Notes under the pieces: model-generated
Told to the model about the DNA's origin: nothing
The model's input: the letters and a program-made list of their open reading frames with translations, nothing else
Databases searched by the model: none
Assembly: GCF_023061135.1 (NCBI RefSeq)
Contig: NZ_JAKGAN010000004.1
Location: forward strand, 124,001 to 188,000
From: Chromohalobacter sarecensis
Lineage (GTDB): Bacteria > Pseudomonadota > Gammaproteobacteria > Pseudomonadales > Halomonadaceae
DNA: 64,000 nucleotides
Direction: 5' to 3'
In this document: positions 57,516 through 64,000 of the stretch, piece after piece
Position numbering within the stretch: the stretch's first letter is position 1
How the letters are laid out: the number at the start of each line of letters is the position of its first letter
Made by a program: the position numbers and the translations under genes

Positions 57516-58721
57516 ATGACAGCATTATCGACTTTTCAACGTCCCCTGGACGGCGTGACCGTCGTGAGCCTGGAACACGCGATCGCCGCACCTTTCTGCA
57601 CCCGGCAGTTGGCGGACATGGGCGCGCGCGTCATCAAGGTCGAGCGCCCTGGCGTCGGCGATTTTGCGCGTGGCTACGATGCGCGGGTCAACGGTTTGTC
57701 TTCTCATTTCGTTTGGACCAATCGCTCCAAGGAAAGCCTGACACTCGACGTCAAGAATGACGAGGCCAGGACGATTCTGGACAGTTTGCTGGGTCAAGCC
57801 GACGTATTGGTACAAAATCTGGCGCCGGGTGCCGCGACGCGTCTGGGACTGTCCTTCGACACACTGCACGCCGACTTTCCAGGACTGATCGTGTGTGACA
57901 TCTCGGGCTATGGCGAAGACGGCCCCTATCATGACAAGAAGGCCTACGACCTTTTGATTCAGAGCGAGGGAGGCTTTCTGTCGACGACGGGCACGCCGGA
58001 CCCGCAAGGCATGGCCAAGGCGGGCTGTTCGGTCGCCGATATCGCTGCCGGCATGTATGCCTTCAGCAATATTCTTTCTGCCTTGTTGCTGCGCGGACGC
58101 ACCGGTGTGGGTAGCCATATCGACGTGTCGATGCTGGAGAGTCTCGTCGAGTGGATGGGCTATCCCATGTACTATGCGTTCGACGGCGCCGAACCGCCGC
58201 CTCGAGCCGGCGCCTCGCATTCCACTATCTACCCGTACGGACCGTTTCCGACCGGCGACGACAAGACTGTGATGCTGGGCCTACAGAACGAGCGCGAGTG
58301 GCAGGCTTTCTGTGAAAAGGTGCTGCAGCAGCCTGAGCTGGCTGGAGACACGCGTTTCTCCACCAATGCCAGGCGCTCCGAGCATCGTGACGAGTTGCGC
58401 GCTCTTATCGTGCGCGTATTTGGCGGGATGACGGCGGAAGAAGTGCTTGCACGCCTCGATGAGACGCAGATCGCCAATGCCAACGTCAACGACATGCATG
58501 GCGTCTGGGCGCATCCGCAACTCAAGGCGCGTCAGCGCTGGACGCGTATCGACAGCCCGGCGGGCGAGATTCCGGCCCTGCTGCCGCCGGGACAAAGCAG
58601 TGCTTATGCTCCTCGGATGCAGCCGGTACCCGCGCTGGGTGAGCACAGCGAGATGATCCTTGCCGAGCTGGATTATGGTCGCGACGATATCCAGCGCTTG
58701 AAAGATAACCGCATCATCTGA
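57516..58721 (+). CDS. CaiB/BaiF-family (class III) CoA transferase
   Basis: A 401-residue CoA transferase. LDGVTVVSLEHAIAAPFCTRQLADMGARVIKVERPGVGDFAR is the family opening, SGYGEDGPYHDKKAYDLLIQSEGG the mid signature, and Asp175 (CSVADIAAG) the catalytic aspartate. It moves CoA between carboxylic acids. The next gene, 11 bp on, is a CitE-like CoA-ester lyase, so the pair may activate and cleave a C4-C6 dicarboxylic acid such as citramalate, itaconate or malate. AAGGA lies 10 nt before the ATG. The divergent LysR is the likely regulator. Confidence 0.9.
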   Translation: MTALSTFQRPLDGVTVVSLEHAIAAPFCTRQLADMGARVIKVERPGVGDFARGYDARVNGLSSHFVWTNRSKESLTLDVKNDEARTILDSLLGQADVLVQNLAPGAATRLGLSFDTLHADFPGLIVCDISGYGEDGPYHDKKAYDLLIQSEGGFLSTTGTPDPQGMAKAGCSVADIAAGMYAFSNILSALLLRGRTGVGSHIDVSMLESLVEWMGYPMYYAFDGAEPPPRAGASHSTIYPYGPFPTGDDKTVMLGLQNEREWQAFCEKVLQQPELAGDTRFSTNARRSEHRDELRALIVRVFGGMTAEEVLARLDETQIANANVNDMHGVWAHPQLKARQRWTRIDSPAGEIPALLPPGQSSAYAPRMQPVPALGEHSEMILAELDYGRDDIQRLKDNRII

Positions 58722-58732
58722 CGGAGCTTCTG

Positions 58733-59578
58733 ATGAATCCACACGCCCTGCGCTCTCTTCTATTCGTGCCGGCCACCCGGCCGGATCGTATCGCCAAGGC
58801 TCTGGCCAGCCCGGCGGATGCCGTCATCGTCGATCTGGAAGACGCCGTCGACGACGGCGACAAGGCCCACGCCCGGGACACGCTCGAGGCCTTCCTGGCG
58901 GACAATCCACAGGCCTCTCTCATGGTGCGCATCAATGCCCACGCTACCCCGCACTATGAACCCGATCTGGCGATGTGCACGCGCCAGGCGGCGATCACGC
59001 ATGTGATCGTGCCCAAGGCCGAGTCCTGCCAGGCACTGGAAAAAGCCGCTGCCTGCGGCAAGCCGTTGTGGCCACTGATCGAAACGGCGCAAGGCCTGCT
59101 GGCGCTGCCTAGCCTGACCGGCGTTGCTGGCGTCGAACGGCTAAGTTTCGGGGCGCTGGATATGATCACCGAGCTGGGGCTGACACCCGAGACGCCGGGC
59201 GCTCGGCAAATGCTCGATCAGGGACGCTATCAACTCGTCGTCCATTCGCGCGCGGCGGGCCTGGCCGCGCCGCTTGAAAGCCCCCATCCCGCCATCGATG
59301 ACACGGATGCCGTGGCGCGCACGGCCGTTCACGCCAAGGAGATGGGCTTCGCCGGCATGCTATGCATTCATCCCCGGCAGTTGCCCGCTGTCAACCACGC
59401 GTTTTCCCCCAGCGAGGCCGACGTCGCCTGGGCCAGGCAAGTGGTCGACGGCGCCAGCCACCAGGCAGGCGCGTTCAGCGTCGAAGGCCAGATGGTCGAC
59501 GCGCCGGTCATTCGCCGCGCCCAAGGCATCCTCGCCAAGCACGAAGCGGGCGTTCGCGGTGGACAACCCCTGTCCTGA
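58733..59578 (+). CDS. HpcH/HpaI-family CoA ester lyase, CitE-like
   Basis: A 281-residue TIM-barrel lyase. RSLLFVPATRPDRIAKALASPADAVIVDLEDAVDDGDKAHARD is the CitE/malyl-CoA lyase opening; VRINAHATPHYEPD carries the substrate Arg; the Mg ligands Glu and Asp are in WPLIETAQGLL and FGALDMITELG. It should cleave a 3-hydroxyacyl-CoA such as citramalyl-CoA or malyl-CoA to acetyl-CoA plus pyruvate or glyoxylate. It is in an operon with the CoA transferase. The substrate is inferred only. Confidence 0.88.
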   Translation: MNPHALRSLLFVPATRPDRIAKALASPADAVIVDLEDAVDDGDKAHARDTLEAFLADNPQASLMVRINAHATPHYEPDLAMCTRQAAITHVIVPKAESCQALEKAAACGKPLWPLIETAQGLLALPSLTGVAGVERLSFGALDMITELGLTPETPGARQMLDQGRYQLVVHSRAAGLAAPLESPHPAIDDTDAVARTAVHAKEMGFAGMLCIHPRQLPAVNHAFSPSEADVAWARQVVDGASHQAGAFSVEGQMVDAPVIRRAQGILAKHEAGVRGGQPLS

Positions 59579-59599
59579 CGCAGTAGGATATGCCGCGTT

Positions 59600-59676
59600 C
59601 CGCCCTTAGCTCAGCTGGATAGAGCGTTGCCCTCCGGAGGCAAAGGTCGAAGGTTCGAATCCTTCAGGGCGGGCCA
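59600..59676 (+). tRNA. tRNA-Arg (anticodon CCG)
   Basis: A 77-nt cloverleaf with encoded CCA. The acceptor stem is CCGCCCT (59600-59606) with AGGGCGG (59666-59672), discriminator G59673 and CCA to 59676. The D stem is GCTC/GAGC. The anticodon stem TTGCC/GGCAA encloses loop CTCCGGA, giving anticodon CCG (reads CGG). The T stem GAAGG/CCTTC encloses TTCGAAT. A terminator follows. Confidence 0.96.
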
Positions 59677-59686
59677 CGAATCTATA

Positions 59687-59717
59687 AAAGCCCGCGAGTC
59701 ATCTCGCGGGCTTTTTT
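59687..59717 (+). terminator. Rho-independent terminator after tRNA-Arg
   Basis: AAAGCCCGCGAG and CTCGCGGGCTTT form a 12-bp stem with a 4-nt loop (TCAT), followed by a T6 run. It ends the tRNA transcript and may also serve the converging arabinofuranosidase gene. Confidence 0.92.
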
Positions 59718-59755
59718 CGTCTTCATTTCTCGCCTTTACGCTTTTGAGTGACGCT

Positions 59756-61270
59756 TCACTCCGCCACGTCCAGACGCACCATGTGATAACTCAGCGGTGC
59801 GAGTTTGCCCTCGAGTACTGTGCCATCGACGGTGAGCCCCTGACCGGGCGTGGGCCGAATATGCTCGGGGCGCTCGGCGGTATTGGCCGCTTTCATGTCG
59901 GGATAGTCGATGGTTTGGTGCTCCTTGAGCTGACAGGACGTGAAACCGCCCAGATCGACATCGAACTCAAGTGAATCGCTGGGACGGCGATTGACGATGA
60001 ACAGGGCGATGGTTCCCTGGGCTTCGTCGTGCACGGCGGAAACGTCCAGATAGGGGACGTCCCCGAGCTCATCCACCGGGTAGGTCGGACTGTCGACGGC
60101 CAGTTGCAGGGCCTTGCCACGGCCGAAGCAGGAAGCGAAATACAGCGGGTAGAAGATCGTCTGACGCCAGGCGCCACCCTCGCTTTCGGTCATGATCGGG
60201 GCGATGACGTTGACCAGTTGAGCGATACAGGCGATGCGCACGCGGTCGGAACGTCGGATGAAGGTATTGAGCACGCAGCCAATCAGCAGCGCGTCCTCGA
60301 CATTATAGGCGTCTTCGAGGATTGCCGGCGCAAAGGGCCAGTCGTTGCCCTGCAGGATGCGCTTGTCGCGCTCGGTGCTGTGATACCAGACGTTCCACTC
60401 GTCGAAGCAGATGTGCACGTCCTTTTGGGAACGCTTCTTGGCCTTGATGTAGTCGATCACGCCGGCGATCGAGCCGATGTAGCGGTCGAGTTTCTCGCTG
60501 AGCGCCAGGTAGCTGCCCAGGTCGTCGGCGTAGTTGGTGAAGTACATGTGCAGCGATATGTAGTCGACCGTCTCGTAGCAGTGATCGAGCACGGTGGCTT
60601 CCCACTCGGGGTAGCTGGCCATGTCGGGGTTGGAGGAGCCGCAGGCGACCAGCTCGAGGCTGCTATCGTAGGCCTTCAGCGCCTTGCCGGTCTCGTTGGC
60701 GAGATGGCCGTATTCGTCGGCGTTCTTGTGACCGACCTGCCAGGGGCCGTCCATCTCGTTGCCCAGGCACCACAGCTTGACGTCCCAGGGTTGCTGGCGG
60801 CCGTTGCGGATCCGCAGGTCGCTCCAGGCGCTGCCCTCGGGATGGTTGACGTACTCGAGAAAGTTGCGGGCGGCGTCGATACCGCGTGAGCCGAGGTTGA
60901 CCGCCAGCATCATGTCGATGCCGGCCAGTTCGCACCAGTCGGCGAATTCGTGAATGCCGATCTGGTTGGACTCGCGACTGTGCCAGGCCAGGTCGAGGCG
61001 TACCGGGCGCTCCTCGCGGGGGCCGATACCGTCTTCCCAGTTGTAGGCGGAGACGAAGTTGCCACCCGGGTAGCGCACGATGGGCGGCGCGAGTTCCTTG
61101 ACCATGCCCAGCACGTCGCGACGGAAGCCATCTTCGTCCGCCTCGGGGTGGCCGGGTTCGTAGATGCCGCTATAAATGGCTCGGCCCATGTGCTCGAGGA
61201 AGGCGCCGTAGAGGCGCTCGTCGATCTCGCTGATGATGAAATCGCGGTGCAGGGTGACGCGAGTATGCAT
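59756..61270 (-). CDS. Alpha-L-arabinofuranosidase, GH51
   Basis: A 504-residue GH51 enzyme that removes arabinofuranosyl groups from arabino-oligosaccharides. YGAFLEHMGRAIYSGIYEPGHPEADEDGFR is the N-terminal signature. The acid/base Glu is in WCLGNEMDGPWQVG and the nucleophile Glu in CFDEWNVWYHS. No signal peptide is seen, so it is intracellular and acts on imported oligosaccharides. The start at 61270 (MHTRVTLHRDFIISEID) has GGAG upstream; the frame is open further but not homologous. It follows a GPH-type sugar symporter gene. Confidence 0.93.
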   Translation of the reverse strand: MHTRVTLHRDFIISEIDERLYGAFLEHMGRAIYSGIYEPGHPEADEDGFRRDVLGMVKELAPPIVRYPGGNFVSAYNWEDGIGPREERPVRLDLAWHSRESNQIGIHEFADWCELAGIDMMLAVNLGSRGIDAARNFLEYVNHPEGSAWSDLRIRNGRQQPWDVKLWCLGNEMDGPWQVGHKNADEYGHLANETGKALKAYDSSLELVACGSSNPDMASYPEWEATVLDHCYETVDYISLHMYFTNYADDLGSYLALSEKLDRYIGSIAGVIDYIKAKKRSQKDVHICFDEWNVWYHSTERDKRILQGNDWPFAPAILEDAYNVEDALLIGCVLNTFIRRSDRVRIACIAQLVNVIAPIMTESEGGAWRQTIFYPLYFASCFGRGKALQLAVDSPTYPVDELGDVPYLDVSAVHDEAQGTIALFIVNRRPSDSLEFDVDLGGFTSCQLKEHQTIDYPDMKAANTAERPEHIRPTPGQGLTVDGTVLEGKLAPLSYHMVRLDVAE

Positions 61271-61307
61271 GTCAGGCTCCTTGTAACGGGGAAAGATAGG
61301 GTTGAAA

Positions 61308-62714
61308 TCAGGTATAGGCCGGGTCATCGGCAGACGGCGCGTTCGGAGATGCGGATGAGGAATCCTGTTCGGGCCGGCGGGCCTGGAGAGCGCCTCGAAC
61401 CTGGTCCATGTCATCGTCATTCAGACCGAACAGGTACGTGGTCCAGAACATCAGCAGGGAGACCAGCGCCGGAATCAGGGTCAATAGCAGCGTGATGACC
61501 AGCAGCGCCGTGCTGCTCTGCTGATCGACATTGGCCTGGTAGCCGCCCCAGGACAGCAGAAAGCCGATCATGCCGCCGGAAACGGCGAGCCCCATTTTGA
61601 GAAAGAATAGATTGCCCGCGAAGGAGACCCCGGTATTACGCTGTCCGGTCTTCCATTCGCCATAATCCTCGGCGTCGGCCATCAGTGCCCATGAAATCGG
61701 TGCGCCGATGCCGTGCATGAAACTGACCAGCACGAACAACACCGTCGCCACGATGCCCCACTGCCCAGGCACGAAGAACAGCAGGCACGATGTCCCAATC
61801 AAGGCCACGGTACTGACTTGAAACACCTTGCGTTTGCTGATGCGCTGACTGAGCCGGGGCGAGAGAGCGGTCCCGGCGATGCTGGCTAGTGCACCGGCGG
61901 TAATGAAGACAGAGATGCCGGTGGTGCCGAAGCCCAGCACGTAGGTTGCGAAATAGATCGCCGCGCCCTGACGGAGGAAGAACTGCAGCGCTTGCAGGAA
62001 GGTAACGCCCAGGATGATCCGCCATTTGATATTCATGGCCAGGGACTTGAGCGTGGCCGTCAGCTTTTCCTGTTTTTGTAGGGGTGGGTGAACACGCTCG
62101 CGCACCGTGGCGAAGCAGAAGCCGAACATGGCGAGTGCGATCACGGACATGATGGCCATGGTGTACTGAAAGCCTTGGGTCTCGTCGCCGCTGCCGAGTA
62201 ATTCGACCAGTGGCATCAGGCTGCTGTTGAGAATCAGGTAGGCCACGCCGACGAGGATAAAGCGCCAGGACTGAAACGATACCCGCTCGCGGTGATCGTC
62301 GGTGATCACACCGCCCAGCGCGCAGTAGGGAATGTTCACCGCCGTGTAGAGGAGCGACATTGCGAAATAGGTGGCGAAGGCGTAGCCAATCTTGGCCGAC
62401 TCCGACCAGTCGGGGGTAGTGAACATCAGCACACAGGAAGCGGCCAAGGGCACGGGCACAAACAGTATGTAGGGACGGAAACGCCCCCAGCGGCTACGCG
62501 TTCGATCCGCCAGCGCCCCCATGAGGGGGTCGGTGATGGCATCCACGAAGCGCATGGAAATGAAGATGGTACCCACGATGGCCGGCGAGATGCCGTAGAC
62601 ATCGGTATAGAAATAGGAGAGATACATGACCACGGCGGCAAAGGTCATGTTGTTGCCGGCGTCACCCATGCCGAAACCGATCTTCTCCATCACGCTGAGC
62701 TTGGCGTTACGCAT
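61308..62714 (-). CDS. GPH-family sugar:cation symporter
   Basis: A 468-residue 12-helix symporter of the glycoside-pentoside-hexuronide family (MelB/XynP-like). KIGFGMGDAGNNMTFAAVVMYLSYFYTDVYGIS opens the protein. FVDAITDPLMGALADRTRSRWGRFRPYILF holds the cation/sugar-site Asp residues. It probably imports an arabinoside or xyloside with Na+ or H+ for the intracellular GH51 enzyme encoded 37 bp downstream. The C-terminal tail is hydrophilic. Confidence 0.92.
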   Translation of the reverse strand: MRNAKLSVMEKIGFGMGDAGNNMTFAAVVMYLSYFYTDVYGISPAIVGTIFISMRFVDAITDPLMGALADRTRSRWGRFRPYILFVPVPLAASCVLMFTTPDWSESAKIGYAFATYFAMSLLYTAVNIPYCALGGVITDDHRERVSFQSWRFILVGVAYLILNSSLMPLVELLGSGDETQGFQYTMAIMSVIALAMFGFCFATVRERVHPPLQKQEKLTATLKSLAMNIKWRIILGVTFLQALQFFLRQGAAIYFATYVLGFGTTGISVFITAGALASIAGTALSPRLSQRISKRKVFQVSTVALIGTSCLLFFVPGQWGIVATVLFVLVSFMHGIGAPISWALMADAEDYGEWKTGQRNTGVSFAGNLFFLKMGLAVSGGMIGFLLSWGGYQANVDQQSSTALLVITLLLTLIPALVSLLMFWTTYLFGLNDDDMDQVRGALQARRPEQDSSSASPNAPSADDPAYT

Positions 62715-63040
62715 CGCAGGCTCCCGAAGGCTTGTTCTTTATTGAGCCTGCGAAGCTTAGGTGCTTGCTTGATATTCTATCTAATATATGTATTTCTTGT
62801 TTTTGATACTTAAATAGTTATTGATGAAGAGAGAGCGGCCTATTACAAACACTTCTGTATGTAATGCGACCAAAGATGCGCGACGAAAGTGGGGCTAGGT
62901 AATGCATGATTGCTTGCGCGCACGCTGCTGGCGCGATTCTGTTATCCTGCCGCCATTCCATCTTTGGTCACTCACTCGCTATCACGCGTCACCTGATTCG
63001 CGCGCATGGCGTGGCCAGCTTCACGACAGGATTTGCCGCT
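62715..63040. other. Divergent promoter region
   Basis: A 326-bp gap between the divergent symporter and dbpA genes. The part near 62770-62830 is AT-rich (TATTCTATCTAATATATG) and may hold the symporter promoter and a regulator site. I see no gene and no clear palindrome. Confidence 0.4.
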
Positions 63041-64000
63041 GTGTCCGATTCACCATCATCCGATTTCGCTACCTTGCCGCTGGCGCCAGAGCTGCTTATC
63101 AACCTGGAGTCGCTGGGCTATCACGCCATGACGCCGATCCAGGCCGAGAGCCTGCCGGCGATCCTCGCCGGACGCGACGTGATCGGCCAGGGTCAGACCG
63201 GTTCGGGCAAGACCGCCGCGTTCGGTCTGGGGGTGCTCTCAAGGCTCGAGACCAAGGCGTTTCGTGTGCAGGGATTGGTGCTGTGCCCAACCCGTGAACT
63301 GGCGGACCAGGTCGCCGGCGAGTTGCGCCGGCTGGCGCGTGGGCTCAGCAACGTCAAGGTGCTGACGCTGTGCGGCGGGGCGCCGCTCAAGCCGCAGCGG
63401 GACTCGCTGGAACATGGCGCGCATGTGGTAGTGGGCACGCCGGGACGCATCGAGGAGCATCTGCGCAAGGGCTCGCTGGCACTCGACGCGCTGAACACGC
63501 TGGTGCTGGATGAAGCCGACCGCATGCTCGATATGGGCTTTCAGGCGGCCATCGAGGCGATTGTCGGCCAGGCGCCGACTTCACGCCAGACGCTGTTGTT
63601 CAGCGCTACTTACGGTCCGGGTATCCGGCCTATCGCCGAGCGCATGATGCGTGAGCCGCTGAACGTCGAGGTTGCCTCGACCCATGACGACACCAGCATC
63701 CGTCAGCATTTCTACCGCGTCGCGGGCGAAGATGCCCGCGTGCCGGCACTGGAACGGCTGTTGCTCGATATCCGCCCCGAATCCAGCGTGGTGTTCTGCA
63801 ATACCAAGCGCGAGACCCTGCAGGTCGCCGACGCCCTGAACGCGGCGGGTTTTTCCGCGCTGGCGCTCAATGGGGACCTGGAGCAGCCCGATCGCGATCG
63901 TATCCTGGCGATGTTCGCCAACAAGAGTGTGTCGATCCTAGTCGCCACCGATGTGGCGGCGCGCGGGTTGGATATCGACGCCCTGGACGCGGTGTTCAAT
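63041..64000 (+). CDS. dbpA: DEAD-box RNA helicase DbpA (3' partial)
   Basis: The first 320 residues of an RNA helicase that acts in 50S ribosome assembly, cut by the window end. Motifs run in order: TPIQAESLPAILAGRDVIGQGQTGSGKTAAFGLG (Q-motif and Walker A), PTRELADQV (Ia), TPGRIEEHL (Ib), VLDEADRMLDMGF (DEAD), LLFSAT (III), VVFCNTKRE (IV) and VATDVAARGLDID (V). CPTRELADQVAGELRRLAR and LTLCGGAPLKPQRDSLEH are nearly as in E. coli DbpA. The GTG start at 63041 has AGGA about 11 nt upstream. The C-terminal 23S-rRNA-binding domain lies beyond the window. Confidence 0.93.
   Translation, partial: MSDSPSSDFATLPLAPELLINLESLGYHAMTPIQAESLPAILAGRDVIGQGQTGSGKTAAFGLGVLSRLETKAFRVQGLVLCPTRELADQVAGELRRLARGLSNVKVLTLCGGAPLKPQRDSLEHGAHVVVGTPGRIEEHLRKGSLALDALNTLVLDEADRMLDMGFQAAIEAIVGQAPTSRQTLLFSATYGPGIRPIAERMMREPLNVEVASTHDDTSIRQHFYRVAGEDARVPALERLLLDIRPESSVVFCNTKRETLQVADALNAAGFSALALNGDLEQPDRDRILAMFANKSVSILVATDVAARGLDIDALDAVFN

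Noticed and set aside
59600-59676. tRNA-Arg as an integration site for a nearby mobile element
   Set aside because: No integrase and no repeat of the tRNA 3' end is visible in the window; the flanking sugar genes look ordinary.

Overview
The window is 64 kb of GC-rich gammaproteobacterial chromosome. Its gene order resembles the Pseudomonas block pyrE-crc-rph-yicC-gmk-rpoZ-spoT-ridA together with oxyR-recG-hup-rubB-ubiC-ubiA-phoB-phoR. Gene content (NhaC-type Na+/H+ antiporter, carboxyspermidine-type polyamine synthesis, Crc homologue, YccS) points to a moderately halophilic Halomonadaceae member (Halomonas/Chromohalobacter). That assignment is inferred from content and synteny, not from a database search.

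Layout. 1-5.7 kb is a metal and oxidative-stress patch: truncated ZIP transporter, Mn-type superoxide dismutase with a Fur-like promoter, AraC regulator, TonB siderophore receptor with its own Fur-like box, a long imperfect palindrome, and an FhuF-like iron reductase. 5.7-22.6 kb is core genome: phoR-phoB with a Pho box, ubiA, ubiC, rubredoxin reductase, HU, YccS, oxyR-recG, SDR, thpR, ridA, spoT, rpoZ and gmk.

22.7-49.6 kb separates gmk from yicC, which are neighbours in pseudomonads. It holds MFS transporters, pyrC, a BrnTA-type toxin-antitoxin pair, LysR and PRISE-like SDR genes, and the carboxyspermidine pathway. It also contains a defence island at 34.9-47.4 kb: hsdR, class II fic, hsdM, hsdS, a Septu-like ATPase/HNH pair (ptuA-ptuB), and an Xre-ImmA/IrrE plus DUF4411 pair. 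The right end is marked by a diverged duplicate of the yicC 3' end, followed by an NhaC antiporter.

49.6-56.4 kb is core again: yicC, rph, a Crc-like protein lacking ExoIII catalytic residues, pyrE, a YfaZ-like porin, trmL and rep. 56.4-64 kb is metabolic: a LysR/CoA-transferase/CitE-like lyase module, tRNA-Arg(CCG), a GH51 arabinofuranosidase with a GPH sugar symporter, and the start of dbpA.

The most interesting content is the composite defence island with its atypical composition and operator-like repeats, the yicC 3'-end duplication as an integration scar, and the Crc-like protein.
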